In this document: positions 6,831-15,240 of the stretch, piece after piece
Position numbering within the stretch: position 1 is the first letter of the stretch
Layout: every line of letters begins with the position of its first letter
NCBI GenBank assembly: GCA_900318795.1
Contig: ONLU01000029.1
Span: forward strand, 1-38,153
Length of the DNA: 38,153 bases
Reading direction: 5' to 3'
Origin: an uncultured Prevotellaceae bacterium
GTDB lineage: Bacteria > Bacteroidota > Bacteroidia > Bacteroidales > Bacteroidaceae
Made by a program: the position numbers and the translations under genes
The notes under the pieces: generated by a model
Databases searched by the model: none
The model's input: only the letters and a program-made list of their open reading frames with translations
What the model was told of the DNA's origin: nothing

Positions 6831-8077
6831 TTCAGAATAGTAATGGGGTGATGATTGTCGATTTGGATATGCAGGGGCGGTTCCTGGGCGAGTTGCAACT
6901 CATGGCAGGCCTCGTCCCAGAGTCGCTGGCTGTCAGTAGTGACACGTGGTGCCGACACGCTGTTCATGACCATGACGCCGTCAGGTGTGAGGTATTGGAG
7001 CACCTTGGCCATGACGTCCTTGAGCCGGCCTCCGTGCCCGCCTATGAAGACGGCGTCGGGAGCTCCGCTGTTGGTTGCGATGCTGTCACAGCAGACGTTG
7101 GCGGAAAGGAAGTCGCCCATGTGGACTCCGATGCCCGGAGCACCGTGACGACGCATGTTGTCGTGGATGATGGCTTCACACTCAGGACGTATCTCGAAGG
7201 CCTCAATGCGAAGATGCGGAAACAGCAGTCGAGCCTCGATGCTGACACTGCCCGTACAGAAACCGATGTCCCACAGCACGTGGCGTCGCGGCAGGTCGAG
7301 CGCCTGCAACGTCAGCAGACGGACCGGCATCTTGGTGATCATCTTCTCGCGCCCGTCCAACAGCGCAAACTCGCAGTCGGGGATGCCGAAGGGCGTTTTA
7401 CGTTTTGAGTTCTGAGGTCTGAAGTCTGAGGGCGGGGACAGGATGACGCAGTTGGGCATGGGGAAGTCGCGTCGGGTGGCTTCGTCGAGCGTGAGGGTCG
7501 TGACCTCTTCTGACTCGGGGTTCCCCAGATGGGTGCCCACATGCATCAGGTAGTCGGCATAGCCATAGTCCAGCATGCGCCGGGCTATCGTGGCGGGCGT
7601 ATGCTCACCATCGGTCAGGACGCCTATCTTCGCAGAACGCTCTATCAGAGCACGGTCCAGTTCAGGCCAGGGACGGCCCGTCAGAGACACGACGCGCATG
7701 TCGTGGTAGGGCATGACCAGCCGATGGGCCAGCATCTGCAGTGAGTTGAAGGACGGATAGAGTTCGATGTCCGCCTCGGGCATCTTGCGACGGATGGTAT
7801 TGGCAAAGCCGAAGAACAAAGGGTCGCCGGAGGCAAAGACGATGATGCTGGAGTAGGGGGCCGTGTGGAGTGTGGATAGGGCAGTGTATTGCTCGAACAC
7901 GTGGTCCAGAGGTACGGTGATGTCAATCCATCGGGCTCCGTCCGGCAGCAGGCGGGCCACCATCTCATGATGACGCTTGCCACCAGAGAAGACCTTCCCC
8001 TTCCGCACTATCTCCATCACCTCTGGCGGGAACCAGGGCGAGGGCGCATCTGATATACCAATGACTATAAACTTCAT
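6818..8077 (-). CDS. cobL: CobL: precorrin-6Y C5,15-methyltransferase, decarboxylating (CbiE-CbiT fusion)
   Basis: The 419-residue protein combines CbiE (about 1-205; FASGDPLFFGFA at 81-92) with CbiT (about 230-419; SAM-binding DIGFCTGSVSIEA at 270-282 and FIGGHGG at 344-350). It methylates C5 and C15 of the corrin ring and removes the ring-C acetate carboxyl. I chose the ATG at 8077 (MKFIVIGISDAP) because it overlaps the cobJ-cobH stop by ATGA and matches the family N-terminus; the open frame extends 19 codons further upstream without support. The usual Gly in the CbiT motif is Phe-Cys here (GFCTG), a mild variation. Confidence 0.9.
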   Translation of the reverse strand: MKFIVIGISDAPSPWFPPEVMEIVRKGKVFSGGKRHHEMVARLLPDGARWIDITVPLDHVFEQYTALSTLHTAPYSSIIVFASGDPLFFGFANTIRRKMPEADIELYPSFNSLQMLAHRLVMPYHDMRVVSLTGRPWPELDRALIERSAKIGVLTDGEHTPATIARRMLDYGYADYLMHVGTHLGNPESEEVTTLTLDEATRRDFPMPNCVILSPPSDFRPQNSKRKTPFGIPDCEFALLDGREKMITKMPVRLLTLQALDLPRRHVLWDIGFCTGSVSIEARLLFPHLRIEAFEIRPECEAIIHDNMRRHGAPGIGVHMGDFLSANVCCDSIATNSGAPDAVFIGGHGGRLKDVMAKVLQYLTPDGVMVMNSVSAPRVTTDSQRLWDEACHELQLAQEPPLHIQIDNHHPITILKCKR

Positions 8078-9501
8078 AAGTCGCGACCAGGTTTCAATTG
8101 TTCTGCATCGTCGAAGGTGAGGATGGCGTTGCACAGCGTGGCAGCCAAATTAGAGCCACCCTTGCGCCCTTCGACAATGATCTTCGGTATGTCACGGAAG
8201 GGCTTGACCATGTGTTTCGACTCACATACGTGCACAAAGCCGACAGGTGCAGCGATGATGCCAGCGGGCCGAGCCTTCCCCTTGCGGATGAGGTCGCAGA
8301 GTTCCATGAGGGCAGTAGGTGCATTGCCAAAGGCAAAAAGCGCATCAGGATGTTCCTCGACAGCCAGACGAATACCTGCCTGTGTCCGGGTGATGCCCAG
8401 CGTGTCGGCCATCTGGGCAACCCGCGGGTCGCTCAGGTAGCATTTGGCCTCGATGCCCAGTCGCTGGAGTGCTCCCTTGCGGATGCCGCTGGTCACCATG
8501 GTAACGTCGGTGACGATGGTTTTCAGCCGACCGTCCTTTACCTTATCATATATATGCTCCACGGCATGTTCGTCCGTATACAGAATCTGCTCCATGTCGA
8601 AGTCTGCCGTCGTGTGTATGGCATGCAACAGTGCCCACTTATGTCCGAGCGGATAGTCCTGGCGATGCAGTTCTCCCTGGATGGTACGGAACGACTGCAT
8701 CATAATCTGCTGACCAGGCTTTTCGGCACCGCCGGCTTGTTCACGATAATAGCCACGGGGCGTGATGAACTTCCCGTCGGCGACATACGACTGGGAGTTG
8801 CCGATGATGATGACGGTGAACATGTCCACATCCTCCGGGTCCAAGTCGGCGAGGGTAGTGGTCGTCACCTTCTGCTCGTCACGACCTGCCTGACGGACAT
8901 ACCCTACGGGTGTCGTTGCAGCCCGACGCTGCAGAAACAGTTCCTGGAGCCGATAGAGTTGCCAATAGCGCCCGTTCGACTTGGGATTGTAGACCGCCGT
9001 CACGAAGTCGCCCTCCGCAGCAGCACGGATGCGCCGTTCTATCACCTCCCACGGCGTCATCAGGTCAGAGAGCGAGACGATGCACAGGTCGTGGCCGATG
9101 GGTGCTCCCAGTAGCGAAGCCGCTTTCTGGAAGGCTGAGATGCCTGGCAGCACCTCAATGTCTATGGCAGAATCGATGTCTCTGCCTTCGGAACCGCTGG
9201 TGCTCTGCTGCATCTCGTAGATGAGCGGAGCCATGCCGTAGATGCCAGCATCACCACTGGAGATGACGACCACAGTCTTGCCCTCCTGAGCCAGCAGGAA
9301 GGCCTGCTCGGCACGGTCGCGCTCGCGCTTCATGCCTGTGTCTATGCACTCGCATCCTGCTTTCAGATAGGGTGTGACGAACTGGAAATAGTATTTATAT
9401 CCGACGACGGCATCAGCCTCGCGTACTGCGTGGAGCACGGCGGGGGTGATGTCGTCCGGACTGCCAGGCCCGATGCCTGCTATGATGATTTTTCCCTTCA
9501 T
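8074..9501 (-). CDS. cobJ: CobJ-CobH fusion: precorrin-3B C17-methyltransferase / precorrin-8X methylmutase
   Basis: The 475-residue protein carries CobJ/CbiH at 1-245 (GIGPGSPDDIT at 9-19, SSGDAGIYGMA at 81-91, LPGISAFQKAASLLG at 118-132) and CobH/CbiC at about 268-470 (LLHAIHTTADFDM at 291-303, with the family's conserved His there, and TMVTSGIRKGAL at 334-345). CobJ contracts the ring after methylating C17; CobH moves a methyl from C11 to C12. Its stop overlaps cobL by ATGA. It lies 54 bases after the TonB receptor gene, and its own -7 box ends five bases before the ATG, so it can also be started separately, perhaps as a leaderless message. Confidence 0.9.
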   Translation of the reverse strand: MKGKIIIAGIGPGSPDDITPAVLHAVREADAVVGYKYYFQFVTPYLKAGCECIDTGMKRERDRAEQAFLLAQEGKTVVVISSGDAGIYGMAPLIYEMQQSTSGSEGRDIDSAIDIEVLPGISAFQKAASLLGAPIGHDLCIVSLSDLMTPWEVIERRIRAAAEGDFVTAVYNPKSNGRYWQLYRLQELFLQRRAATTPVGYVRQAGRDEQKVTTTTLADLDPEDVDMFTVIIIGNSQSYVADGKFITPRGYYREQAGGAEKPGQQIMMQSFRTIQGELHRQDYPLGHKWALLHAIHTTADFDMEQILYTDEHAVEHIYDKVKDGRLKTIVTDVTMVTSGIRKGALQRLGIEAKCYLSDPRVAQMADTLGITRTQAGIRLAVEEHPDALFAFGNAPTALMELCDLIRKGKARPAGIIAAPVGFVHVCESKHMVKPFRDIPKIIVEGRKGGSNLAATLCNAILTFDDAEQLKPGRDL

Positions 9502-9506
9502 GGGGG

Positions 9507-9514
9507 CAAAGTTA
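9507..9514 (-). promoter_or_regulatory. -7 box immediately before the cobJ-cobH start codon
   Basis: The minus strand reads TAACTTTG, then CCCCC, then ATG (9499-9501). Bacteroidota transcripts start a few bases past this box, so the start site would fall on or next to the ATG. No TTTG lies 20 bases upstream, so strength is uncertain. Confidence 0.5.
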
Positions 9515-9555
9515 CGAAATAAGTGAGAGATATGAATGAAAAGTCACTCTTATTT

Positions 9556-11628
9556 TTACTTGAACTTGACCTTCAGTCCCACAGTCAGCATCCGTCCCGG
9601 TGAGTAGAGCGCATATTTGCGGTTGCTGGAGTCTATGCGGTTGTCTACCCGGTCGAAGAGGTTCTCTATGCCAATACTCGGTTCGACGACCAGCCACTTG
9701 GTAGCGTCGAAGGTGTGAATGGTGTTCAGACTCCAGATGCCGAAGCCTGGAGCGTCCTCATAGCTGGTGTAGTAGGTCTTGGACTGCAGTTTTCCGTTCA
9801 GGTTGACGTTCAGCGCATAGCGTCCCCACGCGTGGTGGTAGTTGGCAGCAATGGTGGCAGCATGTCGGATGCTGCGCTCCATGGCAGTCCATTCGTCGCC
9901 CGTCTTGCTGCGTGCATAGGTGTAGACATAGTTGGCAGAGAGGTTGAATCCGCTGAAGAGGTTGGCAGAGACATTCAGCTGCATCCCCTTGACGTCGCCT
10001 TTGTCGCTGTTGACATAGCGAGAGTATCGTTCCAGTTTGCCAGCCTGGTCGTCCGTCATCTCCGGGAACTCGCTACGTAGCATGCTCAGCGACTGTGCGT
10101 CGACGGGAATGTCCTGACGCACCACCATGTCGTTGATGCGATTGATGAATCCTGTCATGCTGACAGCCAGCAGGTCACTGCGATACTCTGCGTTCAGCGA
10201 GAAGTAGTGGCTGTGTTCTGCCTTGAGGTCGTTGTTGCCGAAGATGATTTGTGCCTTGCCTCGGTTGACGGAAAAGTAGTGATAGTAAATCTCGTCCAGG
10301 CCCGGTGCACGGAAGCCGGCAGAGTAGGTGGCACGAAAGCGCAGATTGCCCGGAGCATACATCAGGACGGCTTTCGGAGTCAGCTGGTTGCCAAAGGTCT
10401 CGTGGTGCGTATAGCGCAGGCCTACGGTAGCCGTCAGGTCGGCAACCAGTTTCTGCTCATGCTGGGCATAGGCCGCCAGCGTATAGGCATGCTGGTCGAT
10501 GTTGCCCGAGGTCGCCGTCAGATAGTCCTTGCGCCAGTTGGCACCTACGATGGTGGTACTTCCTTCCAGCAGTCCGAGTACCGCTTTCAGGTTACCCTCC
10601 ATGGTACGCTGCTTCTTGGACTGCACGTAGTCGCCAATGGCATAGTCCTTGGTCTCTACGGCATACTCCTTGCCATAGCGGAACCTGTCCACGGTGAAGT
10701 CAGCCTGCAGCGAGTGGCGGTTGGTGAACTTATAGATACCGCCCAGATACCAGCGGAAGCCCTTGTAGCGCATCTCGTAGTCGGTGCCTCCGGTAATGTC
10801 CTGACGGGTGTGGGGACGGTCCGTAATCTTGTAGCTGTAGTCCAGTCCGGCATTGAGTGCCAGCTGGCGGTTGGGTGCGAAGGTAAACTTCTGCCCAATG
10901 ATGCTCGAGCGGTAGCCTGTAAAGTAGGGGGCTATGGTCTCCTGGGTCTCCGTGTCCGAGCCTTTCTTATATTCCAGCGTGTTGTTCTGATAGCTGTCGG
11001 CACGGTCGTGGGTAAACGTGGTATAGGACCCAAATCCGTTCTTGAAGACGTCGACATTGACGCCCTGTGTCAGAACGCCATGTCCGCTGACGCGTGTGTC
11101 GCTGGTGACGCTGACCAGCGAACTGGTGGGCTGGTCGGTGATGATGTTGATGACACCGCCTATGGCATCACTGCCGTAGAGTGACGAAGCAGCGCCGTCC
11201 AGGATTTCGATACGCTTGACACGCGACATGCTGATACGGTTCAGGTCCACATTGTTCGAGATGTCGCCCGAGAGTTTCTGCCCGTTGATGAGGATGAGGA
11301 TATACTTGTTGCCCAGTCCGTTCAAACGGAGGAACGTCCCCATGGAGTTTGGAGCCATCGACACCTGTGGCAGCATGCGTGTCAGCGCCTGGTCGAAGGT
11401 GGTGATGCCCTGTTCGCGAATCTCCTGGCTGGAGAGCACATGTACGGGTGTCGCCGTAGACTTCAGACGCTGGTGGTGGCCGGAACCCGTCACCACGACA
11501 GGGTTCAGGTTGTACGAGCGGTCTACGACGGATGTGTCCCTGCGCTCCATCTGGTGAATCTGACCAAAAGCGGCACTCCCCGAAAGGAGTGCCACCAAGA
11601 GGGTTGTAATGAGTTTTCTACGAGTCAT
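9556..11628 (-). CDS. TonB-dependent outer-membrane receptor, probable corrinoid/tetrapyrrole uptake (second of two)
   Basis: The 690-residue protein has a signal peptide (LITTLLVALLSGSAAFGQ), a TonB-box-like NPVVVTGSG, and a plug domain with QALTRMLPQVS, LRLNGLGNKYILILINGQ and GAASSLYGSDAIGGVINIIT, followed by a long β-barrel ending in aromatic-rich strands (MLTVGLKVKFK). It sits between the CbiK-type lipoprotein gene and cobJ-cobH, downstream of a cobalamin riboswitch. The substrate is therefore probably a corrinoid, cobalt complex or related tetrapyrrole. The BtuB name is not assigned because the substrate cannot be read from the sequence. Confidence 0.85.
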   Translation of the reverse strand: MTRRKLITTLLVALLSGSAAFGQIHQMERRDTSVVDRSYNLNPVVVTGSGHHQRLKSTATPVHVLSSQEIREQGITTFDQALTRMLPQVSMAPNSMGTFLRLNGLGNKYILILINGQKLSGDISNNVDLNRISMSRVKRIEILDGAASSLYGSDAIGGVINIITDQPTSSLVSVTSDTRVSGHGVLTQGVNVDVFKNGFGSYTTFTHDRADSYQNNTLEYKKGSDTETQETIAPYFTGYRSSIIGQKFTFAPNRQLALNAGLDYSYKITDRPHTRQDITGGTDYEMRYKGFRWYLGGIYKFTNRHSLQADFTVDRFRYGKEYAVETKDYAIGDYVQSKKQRTMEGNLKAVLGLLEGSTTIVGANWRKDYLTATSGNIDQHAYTLAAYAQHEQKLVADLTATVGLRYTHHETFGNQLTPKAVLMYAPGNLRFRATYSAGFRAPGLDEIYYHYFSVNRGKAQIIFGNNDLKAEHSHYFSLNAEYRSDLLAVSMTGFINRINDMVVRQDIPVDAQSLSMLRSEFPEMTDDQAGKLERYSRYVNSDKGDVKGMQLNVSANLFSGFNLSANYVYTYARSKTGDEWTAMERSIRHAATIAANYHHAWGRYALNVNLNGKLQSKTYYTSYEDAPGFGIWSLNTIHTFDATKWLVVEPSIGIENLFDRVDNRIDSSNRKYALYSPGRMLTVGLKVKFK

Positions 11629-11652
11629 GATATAGATTGGAGTGGTGAAATC

Positions 11653-12843
11653 TTAATCTTCAGAAGCCGTGGTAGGTGTTGACAAGGCATCGTCAGTTCC
11701 CAACTTCTTGATAGCCTCACTGGTGTGCTTCTTCCAAAGGGCACGAACGGCGCTGCGCTCTGCAAGACCTGGGATATACTCATCACCACTCTTATACTTC
11801 TTCCAGCATGCCTCCTTGAAGTTGGTCTCGTAGGCTGCTGTCTCGATATCGGCCTCATTGAACAGCGAGAACCAGCTCTCAGGGTCTTCCTCGTCAGACA
11901 TATCGTTGTGGGCGTGGTCGCCGGCAATTGACATCAGTACAAAGAGCTGAGCCTTCTTGGCATTGTTCTTCTCATAGTTGGCGGTGAAGCCCATGGCACC
12001 CACCTGATAATCGAACTTGCCGCCGCCAATGTGAGCCAGCACATCCTCGGCATAGGTCTCATTCATATCCACTGTGCCTACATAATAGTTCTTGCTGAGT
12101 TCGCGCAGGTAACTTTCCAGCTGCAAGTAGCGGATGTTACCGCCATAGTAGTCGTAACCCTCGGGATTGCCGTGTCCCATGAAGGCAACGATACCCTCGC
12201 CGACAGCAGCCTTCACGTCGGCTTCGGCGTTCAGGACCACAGCGAGGTTTTGAGCGTCGCTCTCCTCAGCCATCAGCGGTGTACCTACTACCACCTGACG
12301 GTCGATGCTCTTCATATAGGCATCAGTGAAGTCGCCGTTGCGGTTGTTCATGAAGTCCTTGACATAGCTGTCGCGTACACGACGATACTCCTCACCGGGG
12401 ATGACCTGCAGCGACTGTACGACAATCTGCTTGTAGCCAGCCAGTCCGATGGCTGTCAGAAAGTGCTCAGGATCGTAGAAATCGCGTGGTTCTACGTTCT
12501 CACCGGCACGGGCCTGATTGATACAGATAGCACTTGAGAAAGAGAGGAAGACATCCCAGCCGGAAAAACTGGCCTTGTAGTCGTCCACCACCTTCTCGAA
12601 GGTGTCGTAAGCTTGCTCCCAGGTAGAACCGAAGGCAACGACCAGAATCACCTTGTCGCTCTTCTTCTGAGTGTTCACAATCTGATTGACTGCCTGCTGA
12701 TAGCGGTCATAGTTTGACTGGTTGTCTACAACTTCAGGTTTTGTCTCCTTCTTGTTGTCATCATCGTCACTGCCACAGGCGGTGAATGTCGCACTGGCCA
12801 GGACAACCATCATAGCCAGCATCAGAGATTTAATCTTGTTCAT
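11653..12843 (-). CDS. cbiK: CbiK-type cobaltochelatase as an exported lipoprotein
   Basis: The 396-residue protein matches the CbiK class of single-subunit chelatases: VVAFGSTWEQA near 68-78, AFMGHGNPEGYDYYGG at 220-235 (His224), NETYAEDV at 261-268 and AGDHAHNDM at 307-315 (His310). His and Glu at these sites hold the metal in characterised CbiK. Unusually it starts with a lipoprotein signal ending TFTAC (Cys23) and an Asp-rich linker, so it acts outside the cytoplasmic membrane. A periplasmic CbiK is known in Desulfovibrio, where a role in haem/iron handling was suggested. Its start overlaps the upstream TonB receptor stop by 14 bases and the other receptor follows after 24, so a role in metal-tetrapyrrole uptake is likelier than ring biosynthesis. 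Confidence 0.88.
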   Translation of the reverse strand: MNKIKSLMLAMMVVLASATFTACGSDDDDNKKETKPEVVDNQSNYDRYQQAVNQIVNTQKKSDKVILVVAFGSTWEQAYDTFEKVVDDYKASFSGWDVFLSFSSAICINQARAGENVEPRDFYDPEHFLTAIGLAGYKQIVVQSLQVIPGEEYRRVRDSYVKDFMNNRNGDFTDAYMKSIDRQVVVGTPLMAEESDAQNLAVVLNAEADVKAAVGEGIVAFMGHGNPEGYDYYGGNIRYLQLESYLRELSKNYYVGTVDMNETYAEDVLAHIGGGKFDYQVGAMGFTANYEKNNAKKAQLFVLMSIAGDHAHNDMSDEEDPESWFSLFNEADIETAAYETNFKEACWKKYKSGDEYIPGLAERSAVRALWKKHTSEAIKKLGTDDALSTPTTASED

Positions 12844-14941
12844 TGTTTTGATGTGAATTTAAATTAGACTTATATTTGTTTGTGAGTTTCTTGCCTTGAT
12901 GCAGTCTGACGGTCAGCGAGGCATAGACGGTGCGCCCTGGTGTGGTGGTGCCCAAGTGCAGGCCATGCGGAGTCCGGTCTACATAGTCAAAGATGTTGTC
13001 CATGCCTGCCTCTATGCGGAATGCCTTGCCCAGCTGGTGGGTGGTGGACAGTCGCCACAGCTGGTAGCCCTTGCCGTCGCCGTCTATCTGGTAGTAGCGC
13101 TTGCTGCTCAGACGACCATAGAGACCTATGCCCAGCTGATAGTGCTTGCTGAAGTCGTGATGCCAAGTGGCATAGACGTTGGCCTTGTGGTGAGCCATTC
13201 CGTCGATGGTCACACTGTGCATGACGTCTTTTTCGGAATCATATTGGTTGGCCTTGGTGTCCAGATAGCTGTACGAGCCTCCTGCTGTGATGTGGCGCCC
13301 CTGATAGCGCAGGGTCAGGTCGACGCCATAGGTCTTGGCGTCTTCGATGTTCTGGTATTGGCGCACGCGCACGGGTTCGTACTGGACTATCAGTTCGCCG
13401 GGTGCCAGGCTTGGCGGAATGGTGACCAGGGCTATCATGTTGTCCACCTTATTATAATAGGCCGAGGCTGTCATAGTCAGCTTGCCGATGGTATATTCCG
13501 CACTCAGCCCCAGATAGTTACTGGCCTGGGCCTTCAGGTCCGTGTTGCCCAAGTAGAGGTAGACGCCACTCATGTTGCGGATGTATTGGTAGTGCAGCTC
13601 CTTGGGAGTCGGCGTCTTGTAGCCTTGGCTCCATGTGGCCCGCAGGCGAAGGTCGCCACACTTCAGCATGGCAGACAACTTGGGTGTCAACCGGGTGCCA
13701 AAGCCTTCGTTGCGAGTCAGTCGCAAGCCTGCCGTCAGATAGAGCGGACTGAGCAGTGACCATTCGTCTTGCACATAAAGAGCCTGTGTGTTGTCAGTGG
13801 CCTTTTCTCCCTTGACGCGCATGGGTGCCTTCAGCCAGTCGTGGCGATATTCCAGTCCGGTGCTGAGCTGCTGTTCGTAGGGTAGGGAGAAGATGCCCTT
13901 CAGCGACACCTGTGTCAGCCGCTGGTCACTCTGCAGCTCCTTGTCGCCGGGGAAGTATGGATAGTAGTGCGTGAAGCGTCCTCTGTCATAGCCGTCCGTC
14001 AGTGTGGTGTCGGTGTAGGCATAGTTGTAGGCGTGGCGCTTCCAGTCTGCGTCCAGGGTTATCACGTCCGTGTCGTTCAGCTTCCATTTGCCACCGGCAG
14101 ACAGTGAGGCGTTGTCGTACTGCAAGTCGTAGGTCTTGACATCAACGCCGGGATGGTGGCCAGATGGACGATAGATGCGCTTCCAGTAGATGCTTCCGTC
14201 AGCATATATTTCTATCTGTTTTGTCACTTGATAGGTCAAGTGCTCTGCCAGTTGCCAGTTGGTATGGCGGTTGACGGTCTTGTTGCGCGAGTCGGTGATG
14301 TGGTATTCCGTCTGCGACAGTGCTTCTTCGCTGGTGTTCTGCCATCCGTCAGAATGCTGAAGCTGGAAGTTAGTGTAACTCGACAACTTGCCATAGTTCA
14401 GCGAGATGCCATTGTGCTGTCGGATGTCGGCATAGGATCCGAAGCGTGTCGTGTTCTCTACCATCACACCATGCTCACGATGCTTCCTGGTGATGATGTT
14501 GATGACGCCCGCAATGGCATCGGAGCCATATAGGGCTGATGATGCACCCTTGACGATTTCGATGCGCTCTATGTGGTGAGGGTCAATCAGCGAGAGTTCG
14601 TTCTCACCGCCATTGTCACCATGCAGCCGGCGTCCGTCAATGAGAATCAGTACGTACGAGTTGCCAAGACCGTTCATCTGCAGATGGGAACCCATGTCAT
14701 TCTCGTTGAAGTCAAACGAGGCCGTCAGTCCGGACAGGATGTCCTCGATGGAACGTCCTGCATACTGCTGCAGCTGGCGGTGACTGATGACTTCTGTTTG
14801 CACAGGCGCATCTTTCAGCAAGTGTTGCGTGCCAGTACCTGTCACGACCACTTCCTGGATAGAATCAGTCTTCATGACGCCTTGCGCCCATTGTGTCTGG
14901 GCCACGCACAACCATGCCAGCCCAAGAGCCCATTTCTTCAT
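12830..14941 (-). CDS. TonB-dependent outer-membrane receptor under cobalamin riboswitch control (first of two)
   Basis: The 703-residue protein has a short signal peptide (WALGLAWLCVAQTQWAQG), TonB-box-like QEVVVTGTG near 29-37, plug motifs LQMNGLGNSYVLILIDGRRL and KGASSALYGSDAIAGVINIIT, and a β-barrel. It is the first gene after the riboswitch, the classic position for a B12 (BtuB-like) transporter. The C-terminal strand motif (TTPGRTVYASLTVRLHQGK) is followed by an unusual hydrophilic extension of about 18 residues, encoded by the bases that overlap the next gene. This may be a side effect of that overlap. Confidence 0.87.
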   Translation of the reverse strand: MKKWALGLAWLCVAQTQWAQGVMKTDSIQEVVVTGTGTQHLLKDAPVQTEVISHRQLQQYAGRSIEDILSGLTASFDFNENDMGSHLQMNGLGNSYVLILIDGRRLHGDNGGENELSLIDPHHIERIEIVKGASSALYGSDAIAGVINIITRKHREHGVMVENTTRFGSYADIRQHNGISLNYGKLSSYTNFQLQHSDGWQNTSEEALSQTEYHITDSRNKTVNRHTNWQLAEHLTYQVTKQIEIYADGSIYWKRIYRPSGHHPGVDVKTYDLQYDNASLSAGGKWKLNDTDVITLDADWKRHAYNYAYTDTTLTDGYDRGRFTHYYPYFPGDKELQSDQRLTQVSLKGIFSLPYEQQLSTGLEYRHDWLKAPMRVKGEKATDNTQALYVQDEWSLLSPLYLTAGLRLTRNEGFGTRLTPKLSAMLKCGDLRLRATWSQGYKTPTPKELHYQYIRNMSGVYLYLGNTDLKAQASNYLGLSAEYTIGKLTMTASAYYNKVDNMIALVTIPPSLAPGELIVQYEPVRVRQYQNIEDAKTYGVDLTLRYQGRHITAGGSYSYLDTKANQYDSEKDVMHSVTIDGMAHHKANVYATWHHDFSKHYQLGIGLYGRLSSKRYYQIDGDGKGYQLWRLSTTHQLGKAFRIEAGMDNIFDYVDRTPHGLHLGTTTPGRTVYASLTVRLHQGKKLTNKYKSNLNSHQNNEQD

Positions 14942-14997
14942 AATCCCTAAATAAATCTTTCGGCTGACGCTTGTTCCTGAGCGCGCTTACTCTGAAT

Positions 14998-15145
14998 TGT
15001 TGGCAGGTCTTCTGACTTTCCTCAGTCTGCTCTGCCTTCCCGACAAATGGTGTCAGTGGCGTTATACAAGCAGACCACGCTAAAAAAGAGGATTACAGCT
15101 GCAGGTACAGTTCCGGATTTTCACCGGATTCCCTTTCATCATGGC
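14998..15145 (-). ncRNA. cobalamin riboswitch
   Basis: On the minus strand the conserved pieces appear in order: GGGAATCCGGTGAAAATCCGG at 15113-15133 (P3-P4 region), CTGCAGCTGTAATCCTC at about 15087-15103, the B12-box element GCCACTGACACCATTTG at 15046-15061, GGGAAGGCAGAG at 15030-15041, and AAGTCAGAAGACCTGCCAAC at 14999-15018. This is the standard AdoCbl-type aptamer. About 57 bases separate it from the TonB receptor start, including a weak GC hairpin that could serve as expression platform. It should repress the receptor-chelatase-cob run when B12 is plentiful. Confidence 0.95.
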
Positions 15146-15177
15146 GGCATTCGGCCACCAGATTGCCTTATCGGCTG

Positions 15178-15209
15178 CAAAGGTACGAATAACCGAAGAA
15201 AAAAACAAA
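15178..15209 (-). promoter_or_regulatory. promoter of the riboswitch-controlled cobalamin operon
   Basis: Minus strand: TTTG (15206-15209), 20 bases, TACCTTTG (15178-15185), a full-consensus Bacteroidota promoter reading into the riboswitch. It lies back to back with the rightward cobB promoter; only 43 bases separate the two -7 boxes. Confidence 0.88.
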
Positions 15210-15228
15210 TTTATTGGAAAATATTTCA

Positions 15229-15236
15229 TACCTTTG
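15229..15236 (+). promoter_or_regulatory. -7 box four bases before the cobB start
   Basis: TACCTTTG is followed by CAGC and then the ATG at 15241. The transcription start would fall at about the ATG itself, so cobB mRNA may be leaderless. The upstream -33 region is weak (TTATTGG at 15211-15217 is too close). Confidence 0.55.
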
Positions 15237-15240
15237 CAGC

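Noticed and set aside
5076-6851. 591-codon open frame on the plus strand opposite cbiG-cobM
   Set aside because: It lies fully antisense to a well-supported enzyme gene; long empty frames opposite GC-rich coding DNA are common, and its translation shows no domain.
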